DNA of 64,000 nt from Bretschneidera sinensis (lineage: Eukaryota > Streptophyta > Magnoliopsida > Brassicales > Akaniaceae), in the NCBI GenBank assembly GCA_023935145.1, contig CM043700.1, forward strand, positions 22,953,501-23,017,500. The letters are read 5' to 3'. A program made the position numbers and the translations under genes. Of this stretch, positions 48,301 through 58,160 are shown piece after piece. The notes under the pieces are model-generated. The model made no database searches, was not told the DNA's origin, and saw nothing but the letters and a program-made list of their open reading frames with translations. Positions within the stretch are counted from its first letter, which is position 1. The number at the start of each line of letters is the position of its first letter.

Positions 48301-51300
48301 CACGATGATGTTTACCCAATTGACACGACTCACATTCTAAAGACGAAACCTGACTCAAAGTAAGAACTAACTTTTTCAGCTTTCCTAAGGACAGATGACC
48401 AAAATGACAATGTACCTGAAGTGGGGATACGTTAATCGAGCAAGCAATGGGTGATAGGATAGGATCAAAGTAATACAGTCCGTCTGATTCATGCCCTCCA
48501 CCAATTGTCTTCTTTGTTTTCAGATCTTGAATAAGAATAGAATTGGAAGAAATGTAACAGAACAGTTAAGACATTTTGTAAGCCGACTATAATCACGGAT
48601 CTTGGTCGGGCACAAATCTGATAGCAACCAAACAGATTATAATCAAGCAACCAAACAGATTATATCAAAGTAACCAAACAGAACCAAGCAACCAAACAGG
48701 TTATATCTAAGTAACCAAACAGATACAGACGGATTTGGGCAAATGAACGGCTACCCGTGGCCGGACTGGAGTGTCGGACACATGGGTTTGGTTGCCGAAG
48801 TAGGTCAACCCTGGAGGTGGTCTTCGATGACCACATGGTGCAGGAAAAAGTAGTCGAAAACGAGGAAGCGTGGTGGAGAAGATGACCGAATAAAAACAAG
48901 CTTTGGTCGAGGAAGAAGGCTTGATTCCAGCACATGGACACCAAATTGAAGGAGATCGGTCAGTTTCGATCTTAACCGTGTGCTCAAAGTCAGGTGACAG
49001 CGCGAGCGCCAATCGGTGGCTGTCGGCGGCAGAGTCGAATAGTGACTCTGGATTTTATTTTTTTATATTATATATATATATATATATATATTTATGTAGT
49101 ATCCTAAGGAACATAATGCGTTGATACCATGTTAAAATAAGAGAAATTGAAGAAGAATTCTCTGTATTATTGATCGATTGAAAAGCATACAACTGACCCA
49201 ATATATATAGACTTATGAATACTAAGTCTAATAAGACTAGGACATAACAATTTAGATAAAATACATATGATCCAAGTCTACTAGGACACTTGTTGAGAAC
49301 CCTAACAGTTTCTAAGAGAATAAACACCAGAGTTGTACTAGTTTGTTTTTTCGTATGGGAAGGAACAATATATGGTCATAGATCTAGCAACATCATACCA
49401 ATACCTCAAAGTCAGGTTAATATTTAAGAAGAGTACCAACATCTCAAATAAAAAGTGAAGTTAAAGCTCAAGCAACGATTGAGCATATAACTTCACTCCA
49501 TTTAGAACCTTTATCAATTCAAATCTTTCGTCCAAAAATTTAGTGTTTCTCTCAGCCATAATGTACGAGTTGAACACACTCAACACATATTTGCATTTGC
49601 CTCACCATCCTATAGAATCTCCAATACTAGGAAATAGGTACTCAGCAAGAATGAGATGTATAGTTTTAGAATCCTTTTCTCAAAACAATAATGCTTCATA
49701 GATGTGCTAGTTTTAGTGAATCTATTTATCAAACTTCACTCATTTGCCTTATTTGGCTATCTGACTTCACTCATTTGCATCATTTGGCTAAAAACCAAAA
49801 AGAAAAGAAAAGAAAAAAGACACTAAGAATAAATTCAATAGCCACCTGGCCAGCATATATAGTTCTTCTATGTTGAAGAGCATAAGTACAACTAGCTGAC
49901 TGACACTCCAAGAAAGATTTAGATCAGCATGATATATGATGTTGTTACTATTGAGTCTATGAAACCTGGTCCAAACCTAACAAGGCCTGGATCCTTGCCA
50001 TCCTGTTCAGGTATTTTTAAGTTAGAATGATGTATTTATTATGTCATATCAACTGTAATTATGCCTAAACCCATACCAACCATTACCACATGTATGCATT
50101 CCATCATAAATTGGAGTCACATGTACTGGAAAATCTTCCCAAATCCAAGTCAAGAATCAAGATGCATGAGTTTTGATTATTATATGTTGTTACTCAATGG
50201 AGAAAAGTTGACGTTAAATGATGTGTTGAGAAGAATAAAAATTATGAAAACCAGTAGTTATATTGCGAACCTTCCATGCTCGCCAGGTCGAATACAAAGC
50301 ATTATGTCTTTGTCTGCGAGCACCGCGCTTACAGGAATCACTCCACCACCCAATGCTTTTCCTAGTATCTGAAAAAATTAACCATCAAGAAGTTGTTCAA
50401 TTTTTGGAAGCATATTAAAGAAGCCAATAGAATAATTTAGGTAATTATTTTGACTGGGTACAAAACGTAGTCTGGAGAAAACTGCCTCACAATATCATAA
50501 CAAATAAAGGGGACAGAGAAAAGGGACAAAGGTAAAAAAGGTCTTACTACTACATCTGGGTGAACTTCTTCCCAATCGCAAGCCAGCATTTTTCCTGATC
50601 GTGCTAAGCCACTTTGTATTTCATCATCAATCATTAAAACATTGTATTTTGAGCAAAGATCTCTGACAGCTTTTAGATAACCATCTGGTGGAATTATGAC
50701 CTAGCAACCATAAAGAAATGTTCTTAATGGAACGAAGAGACGGGAATACTACAGAAGTAACCCCTTAACGCAAGCCTCACACCCGGTGATGCCATACGAT
50801 AGGGAAGAAATAAAGATAAACTAAACATAGCGGGCTAAAAATCACATGGTGCGATCCAAATCACATGGGAACCGCAACCAAATCACATGGTGCGAAACAA
50901 CTACTCAATCACATAGTGTTTAATTTCAATAATCTGTTTTTTAATTCATTCCAAGCGGGCTAAAAATGACATAGGGACGCCTCTTATATAAAGATCCTAA
51001 CCCTAGTTCAATAAAAAAACTGAAATATGAAATGAAATTGCAATATAAAATTAACTACACCTAAATACCCCTAATATTTTCTGATTACATAATTATCCCC
51101 ATATCCCCAATTCCTAGATTAAAATTCCTAATTCTGTTCTTCCTCGTGTTCCCTATCATTCTCCACCACTTAGAAAGAACACGTCATCAAGTTGAAAAAT
51201 GTTCCAGAAGCAAGAGCTTCAAGGCGTGGAGAAACAAAACATAGTCGTGAAACTCAGGAAAACTGTAGTCACTAGGAGGTGAAAAAAATTGAGCTGGGAA

Positions 51301-51937
51301 TGCTTGTTGCCAAGGGGTGTGAAACCAGGTAGGAAGGATAAACTCAATATCACGGACAGGTGCATCAACTCGAACCTCAATCGAACAATCAAGCTTGTCA
51401 TCCTGTTTGTCTGGAATCTTTTCAACCGCTTCAATGTGCTTAGCAAACTCGTCATCTTGCTGAACTGGTTCGAATAAGATAACCTCACATGGAACTGGTT
51501 CAATATACTCAACAACGTAAAGCCGATCGTCGACTGGTTCGTCATATTTGTCGGCATCTTTGTCTTAAACCTCGTTAACAGACTCAATGGGCATAAATAA
51601 GTCATCATTTGGCTGATATAGTTCAACTACGACAGTCTCACATGAAGTTGGGACAACATGTTCAACCCTGACTTGAATCTCTTCTTAAGCATGAACTTCA
51701 ACTTTGCTTGGGGCTGTCTCATATGGCTGATAGAGTTGTGCCAGAGCTCGATGCTTAACACGGAGACAACTACCAAGTACTTTATATTCTTCTTTCCAAT
51801 GTTGACAAAAGAGTGTGATATGTGTCTTGTTCATAGAGATCTTAACTCGCACATACGCTCGTACTCATCGAGAATTTTATCAGTCAAATATTGAATATGT
51901 TCCTTCGTAGTGATAGTCATAATACTAAAATAGCTCA

Positions 51938-51989
<52 letters not shown>

Positions 51990-54900
51990 TGTTTTTTCTA
52001 CTACCTTTTTATTCTCTTTTTTTTTCACAAAATAAAAGACAAGAAATTCAAGAAATCAGAAAAATAATACACAAAACTAAAATTGGCTATCTGGCACGTC
52101 TGGACTAAGAAATGGCTCTAGGGTGGCTCGGCTTGGCGGCTAGGAGGCGGCTCGGCTCAGGTCAGCTGCAAAAGAAGAGAAGTGGGTTGGGGCGGGTCGG
52201 ATATGACCCGGCCAAATACGAGTCAGATCTGACCGGACTTTGGGGATAGTGGTCAAAACTTCATTCCGATCACGATGACAGTACTTGATCCAGCAGTGGG
52301 TGGCTGGAAATAGGTTGATCGGGCGGAGAGCCAAAAGGTCAAACTTCTTAAAAAAAAAACTGGTCACAAGCGGCAGATCTGGCAGCGGAGGAGGGCGAGG
52401 TAGCTCGAGTCGTGGTCGCCCGGTGATTGCACATTGGCCGGTGGTGGCACCGACTGCTAGGGTGGTGGAAAGTGATGGCTTCGGTGCATGATACAGATCT
52501 GAAAGTCGCGACGACTTTTGAGGACGAAGACGATGGCGGATCGGGTCTTGCTTCTCAGGTTTTGGTCACCCGGGAAAGCTGAATCGTTTGGTGGTGGCGC
52601 ATCATCTAAGGTGGCAACGGCGGTAGCGGCTGACTGTTGCAGGTGGTGGCCGACGGCGGATAGTTGCGAAATGGGCTGAATTTTTAAGATTTTGGTCGCG
52701 AGAGGCCAACGGTTCTGATGGTGGTCCTTGATTCGGTGTTGGGTGGCCGGAAAGAAATAGATCTGGCTGAGGTGTTGCGATGCTTGAGGAGGTTTTTGAC
52801 CTTTTTCCGATTGATTCAAGGTGCGAGTAGCAGATCGGGATAAGGGGAAAATTCCGAGCAGTGTAGTGGTGTCGGGGAAGGTTTCCAGTGGTGGTGGCTC
52901 GTGGAGGCTGGTAGCGGATGATAGAGGACGACAGCGGTTACTGTAGGCTGTGTGTTCAATAGACGATGAAAATCTTAGGAACATGGCTCTGATACAACTT
53001 GATGTCATACAGTAGAGAAGAAACAAAGATAAACTAAACATAAAAGATAAAACCCATCCAAATTACATGGCGTAAAACAACTACTCAATCACATAGTGTT
53101 TAATTTCAATAATATATATTTTTTTTATTCATTCTAAGCTGACTAAAAATGTCATAGAGACGCCTCTTATATAGAGATCTTAACCCTAGTCCGATAAAAA
53201 AACTGAAATATGAAAGGAAACTGCAATATAAAATTAACCACACCTATATACCCATAATATTTTTTAATTACATAATTACCCCCATATCCCCTAATTCCTA
53301 AATTAAAATCTATAATTCTAATTTTCCTCGTATTCTCCATCATCCCGCTCTCCCCATAAAAAGAAAAATGTGTCCATATCATATAGGTGAGAACCCACTA
53401 AACTGGAAAATGTTATAGTAGTGTTTGTGCATGTTCATGAGTAAATTAGATTAGAGAATAAGATACATTGGCTCCACATCCACAACAAAGTTAATACATA
53501 AAGTAGATTTTTCTCATCACTTGTGTTACACGGTAACAGAAAATGTGTAATGTACTCAACACAATGTGGGAATGGGGCATGCATAAGGATTTGTTTCTTA
53601 TCAACTGTATTCATCAAGCATGTTGAGTATTCAGTAAGATAAGCGAGATACGCATTCCCAGTTCACTGAAAATTCTCTGATATGCTTTCAGATCTACTGC
53701 CCTATTTTACGTAAGTACTTTAATATTTCAAATGAGTAAACCATCCATGCTGCCATTCTTCATAAACACCTCATTTCGCCACTGAGCTTGGAATAAAAGA
53801 AATTGGACAAATAAACCATTCACCGACAATGCTGCATTATGAAGTTCATCTGGATAAAAACCTAGCTTAATCCATGCAGCAAATCTTATAGCCTCAAATT
53901 GGTCAAACCATTAATGCCAAAATAAACATACCCCAGCCTCTCCTTGAATGGGTTCGAAAAGAAATCCAGCTATTTGATCTCCTTTTTCTGCACTTCATAA
54001 CAGAGAAAAGAGTAAAGTTCACTTTAAATATACTTCCATCCGGAAATATCAAAACACTAGGATGGATAAAAATGGTATGTTACGTCTGTACTATGCAATA
54101 ATCCATACAAATGAAGCTATAAGCAAATTTTGTATACAGCATAAATAAACAAGCGACCATAAAAAAAGGGAATATTCAAACCTCTGAAGATTTTCTCAAG
54201 GGCAATTTTATCACCAAAATCAACTTTAAGATGTCCTGGCAACAAAGGCCCAAACCCACATGTGGCGTCGTTATCACAACTCATGGAGATGACAGCCAAT
54301 GTACGACCATGAAAACAGCCACAACAAGAGACAATAATAGCCTGTATATGGCTCAGTTTTAGCGAATGGAAGAATACACTGTACTTGACTTTAATAATGA
54401 CTGCTTACCAGACCAAAAATGTAAAATTTAAGAGTAACAATTAAGTAGCCTATCAATCTACGCAGCCTCTTCTTTTTCTGGAAAAGTTATTTTTTTTTAT
54501 GTCTACACATCACCTTCATAACTTAAGCAAGCAACTTTTCTAGGATCTCAAATCAATGATAATTAAAATTTAGTATTGAGAAACAAAATTTACATAAATA
54601 AGAATGAAATTATAGTAAATCAAATAAAAGAAACTACCCTGACAGAAGTCATATCTGTAGCAACAAGGTCAAAGTTAATGTATAAAATACAAGGCTAACA
54701 GATGAGGAGATAACAAGTCTAAACAGATCCTCAAGCTTCATGTACTCCTAGGCTTAATAAGATTATGTTAATAATAATGAATGTGAACACGGTGATGCAT
54801 TACGACAAGAAGAGAGGATAATTGAATCATGTATAATCAAGTCAACAACAGCTGCAGAATTGAAGAAGATCTGATATTTTCTTAAGGCCTGTAAGGATAG

Positions 54901-57291
54901 CAGTCAGCCAATATGAGTTTAAGGCATATCAAATTCCTAACTGTTCAGTTCTGTTCCATACTGGCAAGTATTAGGTGACTTAATTTCCTATTTTGCCCTT
55001 TTTTGGGAAACAAATATACAATTAGATTTTCGTAGACAAACTGGCATTTTCTTGCTGGATAACAATCACAGTTTAGGTATGTCCATTCTTGACAAAATAT
55101 TATTTAGTAAAATACAAACGAAACCATATTTCTCATAACAAGCGTAATTCTCTAAAGATTCTACCTCATCTTTAGGGATCTTTTTCTTCTCATAACCCCA
55201 TTTCCTTGCCAACTTCAGAGCCGTTTCCACTCCTTCAGCACCAGTGTTCATGGGTAGCACCATGTCATAGCCAAACATGCTAGTCAGACGCTCCGCAAAT
55301 ATCGGAAATTTATCATTATAGAAAGCTCTGGAGCTGAGAGTGAGCCTTTCTGCCTGTTCTTGCAAAGCTTTCAAGATCTTCGGATGACAATGTCCCTACA
55401 TCAAGAAGCTATGAAGATGAATAATAAAGTATGTAGAAATCAACAACAAAAAGGGTAAAAGGAGAAACCATGTCTACTAAAGAGTTGAGTTCCTCAAATT
55501 ACTAAGCTCCTAAACTAGTATTTGCATACATGTAGGGACAAGATGCCACCGGTGCAGCAAAACGAATGCAGATCATGGAATTTATATATAGAAGGTTCCA
55601 TCATTAGGCTGTCAGTGTGCAAAGAAAAAAATCACATTATCTGGTTGATATGATCAGAAAGAGGCACTGTTGATTCACTAAATATGTATAGGGACGTGTG
55701 GTATAGCATTCATTGTTACCACAGAGTAAGCTGAGAGAAAATCCAGGTATTTGTTGCCCTCTGGATCCGATATAGTTGATCCCTTTGCTTGAGAGAATAC
55801 AATGGGGACAGGGTGATAACTGCATTTGAACCAGAAAAAAAAATTAAAAAATAAAGCTAAGTATATCAGCAGGAATACTACAAATTATATCAAGAGAATA
55901 ATAATACATACTACCAACCAGTGTTTTCATGGGTGTTCCTAGCAAAAAAATGCAAGTTAAAGGCTTGAGTCTTAACCACTAAGCTAGGATTCTTGTTGTG
56001 ATATCATTACATTTCATAACTATATATTACCTGTTATCCAGTTTAGTAATAATTACAACTATTTAATTAATCACGTACAAGTTACAACAATATAAAATAT
56101 AAGTTATACTACATATAATTTATATATAAATATATATTAATATTTATAAAACTATAATTATCATGCTCTAGAGAGTTAGTAAAAGTATTAAATTTTGTTA
56201 AAAAATAATAATTTTATATTTATATTTATATTATTTTTTATTTTAAGTAATTAATTAATATCAATTTATTTAAATTTTGAAACCAACGTATTCAAAAGGT
56301 TTATGCCCCAACATCTCGAGGCAAAACCATTGGCCCAATGCCTTCGCCTCTGACTACCAACCAACAAAGTAACAAAAATTTTCAACACATCGCTAGCCAG
56401 CAACAACAAGATCGAAAATTACACGATCTACCTATTTAGAATCCAACTTGGACATACAACATCTGCATGGGATAGATTCTTTCAAATTATATATGAACTA
56501 CTATAAAGCCTCTCAATGTCGCCTTAACATATGATGCAGGTAAGTATTCATAGAAATATAGTAGCAGGAAACCAGAAATTCATCAGTCCTTTTTTTGTCG
56601 CCAACATGAGTTGAAATTGAGCTTTCAGACTATAACTTAAGTTCGTTCAGTTCTTAAGTAATCAACTGGGTTTATTTGATGTTGAATGTATAAAATGTTA
56701 CTTCCAGATTAATTACAAAGTCTAATTCGATGAACAGAGACTTCAGACAAAACAAGTCCAAAAATTCAATCACCCTAACCCACAATAACATGTAGAAACT
56801 AACCAATTAGGCAATTGGTAAAGGAAAGATCCTACGTCCAGAGAAATAGAGAGAGATTAAATTTGACCAATGGAAACGGTTGAAATTAAGCAGATATTCT
56901 GTGTTAAAAACATATGTATAATTATAAATCATACACGTATGCACAAACAGATATACGTATATATTCAAAAACTTGAAGTCAGATAGAGCCACAGATGACT
57001 GAGAATCCAGATAAAATAAGCAAAATCCAGAAGCCAAAACATGAAAACGGATTGAAATTTTGAAAATAGAGAACAAATCTTCAATTTCGATAAAAAAAAA
57101 TAATAATAATAATTGAGAGAGAGAGCTGACTTGTGGGCACTGAAATCATGTTCCAGGTTGATGAGTTGCTGAGAAGAAGAAGAAGAAGAAGGATCGGTGC
57201 CTCCTTCAGGTAAACCACCATAACACCTCTTATTTCCTCTCCAAACTCTGCTCGCCAGACACTGCAGTAACTGTCTCCTTGTCGATGCCAT
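39511..57291 (-). CDS. OAT: Ornithine delta-aminotransferase, mitochondrial (EC 2.6.1.13), ten exons
   Basis: Exons (minus): 57291-57131, 55819-55720, 55395-55165, 54341-54182, 53987-53932, 50700-50548, 50368-50271, 41265-41185, 40616-40383, 39673-39511. All introns are GT-AG and phases agree, giving about 478 residues, as in plant OAT. The enzyme moves the delta-amino group of ornithine to 2-oxoglutarate with PLP, linking arginine and proline metabolism. An Arg-rich start ([11 protein letters not shown]) fits a mitochondrial presequence. Key blocks: [51 protein letters not shown] (PLP Asp), ILGKALGGG (PLP Lys), [22 protein letters not shown]. Oddities: V-N-Q is missing between exons 2 and 3 (SAYSV joins GHCHP), and unusual residues occur at IWDPEG (Ser for Trp), MIADEIQ (Asp for Ala) and ATRGFG (Cys for Arg). 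Introns 5 and 7 hold retroelements. Another in-frame ATG lies at 57333. Confidence 0.93.
41541..43796 (+). mobile_element. Element B: non-autonomous LTR retroelement in OAT intron 7, 5' LTR truncated
   Basis: The 3' LTR is 43381-43796 (TGATGGAG to TGCATCA), preceded by the purine tract AAGTGGTGGAGAA. Only about 32 bp of the 5' LTR remain (41541-41572), matching the 3' LTR end. A degenerate Met-tRNA primer site follows (TGGTACGAGAGCC, 41575). The leader (about 41650-42250) is GC-rich with CCGG-rich motifs. A TA microsatellite then precedes short broken frames (42464-43247) that include [11 protein letters not shown]. There is no reverse transcriptase. Element A (50787-53342) is the same family on the other strand. 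Confidence 0.75.
42315..42349. repeat. TA microsatellite inside element B
   Basis: A TA run between the GC-rich leader and the broken frame. Element A has a TA run in the equivalent place (51941-51986). Confidence 0.95.
43789..46373. repeat. Tandem duplication of about 1.29 kb in OAT intron 7
   Basis: Unit 1 is 43789-45084 and unit 2 is 45085 to about 46373. Both begin CTGCATCAAAAACAGTCAG and end near TATATTG(C/T)C(A/C)TGGAT. Each carries about 400 bp of ordinary intron sequence followed by the 3' LTR and RNase H region of element C. Unit 1 starts with the last 8 bp of the element B LTR. The copies differ by several percent. Confidence 0.9.
44202..45084 (-). pseudogene. Duplicated copia 3' LTR and RNase H fragment (unit 1)
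   Basis: The LTR copy is 44202-44387 and the frame 44323-45093 encodes RNase H with [19 protein letters not shown] and [16 protein letters not shown]. It lacks everything upstream of this part of reverse transcriptase and arose by the tandem duplication, not by a separate insertion. Confidence 0.85.
48626..48721. repeat. Short direct repeats AACCAAACAG in element C
   Basis: AACCAAACAG starts at 48626, 48649, 48672, 48690 and 48712 (steps 23, 23, 18, 22). It lies where gag would be expected. Confidence 0.85.
49065..49091. repeat. TA microsatellite in the element C leader
   Basis: A TA run beside the primer-binding site, adjoining a GC-rich leader (48720-49050). Confidence 0.9.
49313..50270 (-). 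other. OAT intron 7, remaining intron DNA next to exon 7
   Basis: No element or coding frame recognised in this stretch; it looks like original intron sequence. Confidence 0.6.
50787..53342 (-). mobile_element. Element A: non-autonomous LTR retroelement in OAT intron 5
   Basis: LTRs are 50787-51158 (372 bp) and 53000-53342 (343 bp). On the minus strand a Met-tRNA-like primer site (TTGTATCAGAGCC, 52997-52985) follows the right LTR. The purine tract AAGTGGTGGAGAA precedes the left LTR. Flanks share CCCG, a likely eroded duplication. The 1.8-kb interior has a GC-rich leader (about 52080-52990), a TA microsatellite and a short frame (51626-51219) with [13 protein letters not shown], shared with element B. 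No reverse transcriptase or integrase is present, so it is a LARD-like or gag-remnant element. Confidence 0.8.
51941..51986. repeat. TA microsatellite inside element A
   Basis: A TA run between the GC-rich leader and the short internal frame of element A. Confidence 0.95.
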
Positions 57292-57437
57292 TGGTAATAG
57301 CAATGGCTTTATGGATTGGGGGGCAACTACCAAATTCTCCTTTCTCTGTAAGTGTAAAAGAGAGTTAAACGTTCTTCAATTGCAGAATTTCATGTTATTT
57401 ACTGTATCATAGTCCTCAATTATTTATGGTACGATTC

Positions 57438-57478
<41 letters not shown>

Positions 57479-57600
57479 CCTTCAGTTTACCGTGATTGTC
57501 GTTTTATTCAACTTATGCGATGAAATACACATTCCAAAGCAAATCTCATGACGCAATATCGCAATATCCCAGTGGAGTAGAACCTGTTTTCCTATACGTG
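57292..57600 (-). promoter_or_regulatory. OAT 5' UTR/promoter side with CT microsatellite
   Basis: A CT run fills 57440-57475, read as GA on the coding strand, about 150 bp above the start codon. No certain TATA box was identified. Confidence 0.55.
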
Positions 57601-57850
57601 TTTTTGTAACGGGTATGTTTGGGTAATTATTTTTAAATATGATTTTAAATTTTTAAAATTTGATTTTAATAAAAATTATTTTCAAACATGTCTATTAGTG
57701 ATTGACAATCACATATTTAAGCATGGATATAATAAAAACAAAAATTTTGAATCAAACACATTAATTATAGTTAATTAAATAATTAATATATTAACTCGTT
57801 TTAGAATGAAAATGAATAAGAAAAACAATTTTAGTCAAATCAATTTAGTT
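57601..57850. other. AT-rich DNA with a very small inverted-repeat element
   Basis: GTATGTTTGGGTAATTATTT (from about 57611) and the reverse complement of the sequence near 57690 (GACATGTTTGAAAATAATTT) form imperfect inverted ends of a roughly 85-bp MITE-like piece. Confidence 0.35.
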
Positions 57851-58160
57851 GTAGAGGAAATATAACCGGGTCGAAGTCGGGTTGGATCTGACCCGGTTTA
57901 ATTTCGGTTAGATCAAAGCCGGACTTCGGTGTTTGTACGAAAATTGTTCTCCGGTCATGATGACGGATTCAAATCTAGCGTTTGGTCGTAGGAAAAAGGT
58001 AGAACGGGAATGAAAAGGGAACAGGTCGCGCCTCTGTACTTTGGTTGCTAATGACAGTGTAGACTTGGCTTATTAGGTCTTGGTTGCCTGGGGGTTTCAC
58101 ACCGACCAGTGGTCATGCCGAACTCTTACGCGGCCGACGGTGGCAAGTCTACTGGTGGCC
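57850..58160 (+). mobile_element. Degraded fragment related to the GC-rich leader of element A
   Basis: It shares the order of motifs seen at about 52170-52290: GACCCGG, AGATC, CCGGACTT, then CCGGTCATGATGAC against CGATCACGATGAC. No LTR was found beside it. Confidence 0.4.

Larger units (their letters stand above)
45498..49307 (-). mobile_element. Element C: degenerate Ty1/copia retrotransposon in OAT intron 7, short LTRs, gag not recognisable
   Basis: LTRs are 45498-45679 and 49130-49307 (about 180 bp). Next to the 5' LTR the minus strand has the primer site TGGTATCAACGC (49129-49118). Flanks read GTTTA and GTTTC, a slightly decayed target duplication. Minus-strand pieces: integrase zinc segment and core (48358-48155, [17 protein letters not shown]), integrase rest (48084-47581), reverse transcriptase (47523-46873 and 46552-46337) and RNase H (46352-45615, [19 protein letters not shown]). 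Many stops and frame changes. It resembles the Ale/Retrofit-type copia group. No gag could be found between 48360 and 49117. Confidence 0.88.

Noticed and set aside
52457..53041. 194-codon minus-strand frame in OAT intron 5
   Set aside because: It covers the primer site and GC-rich leader of element A, so it is not a host gene; no recognisable domain.
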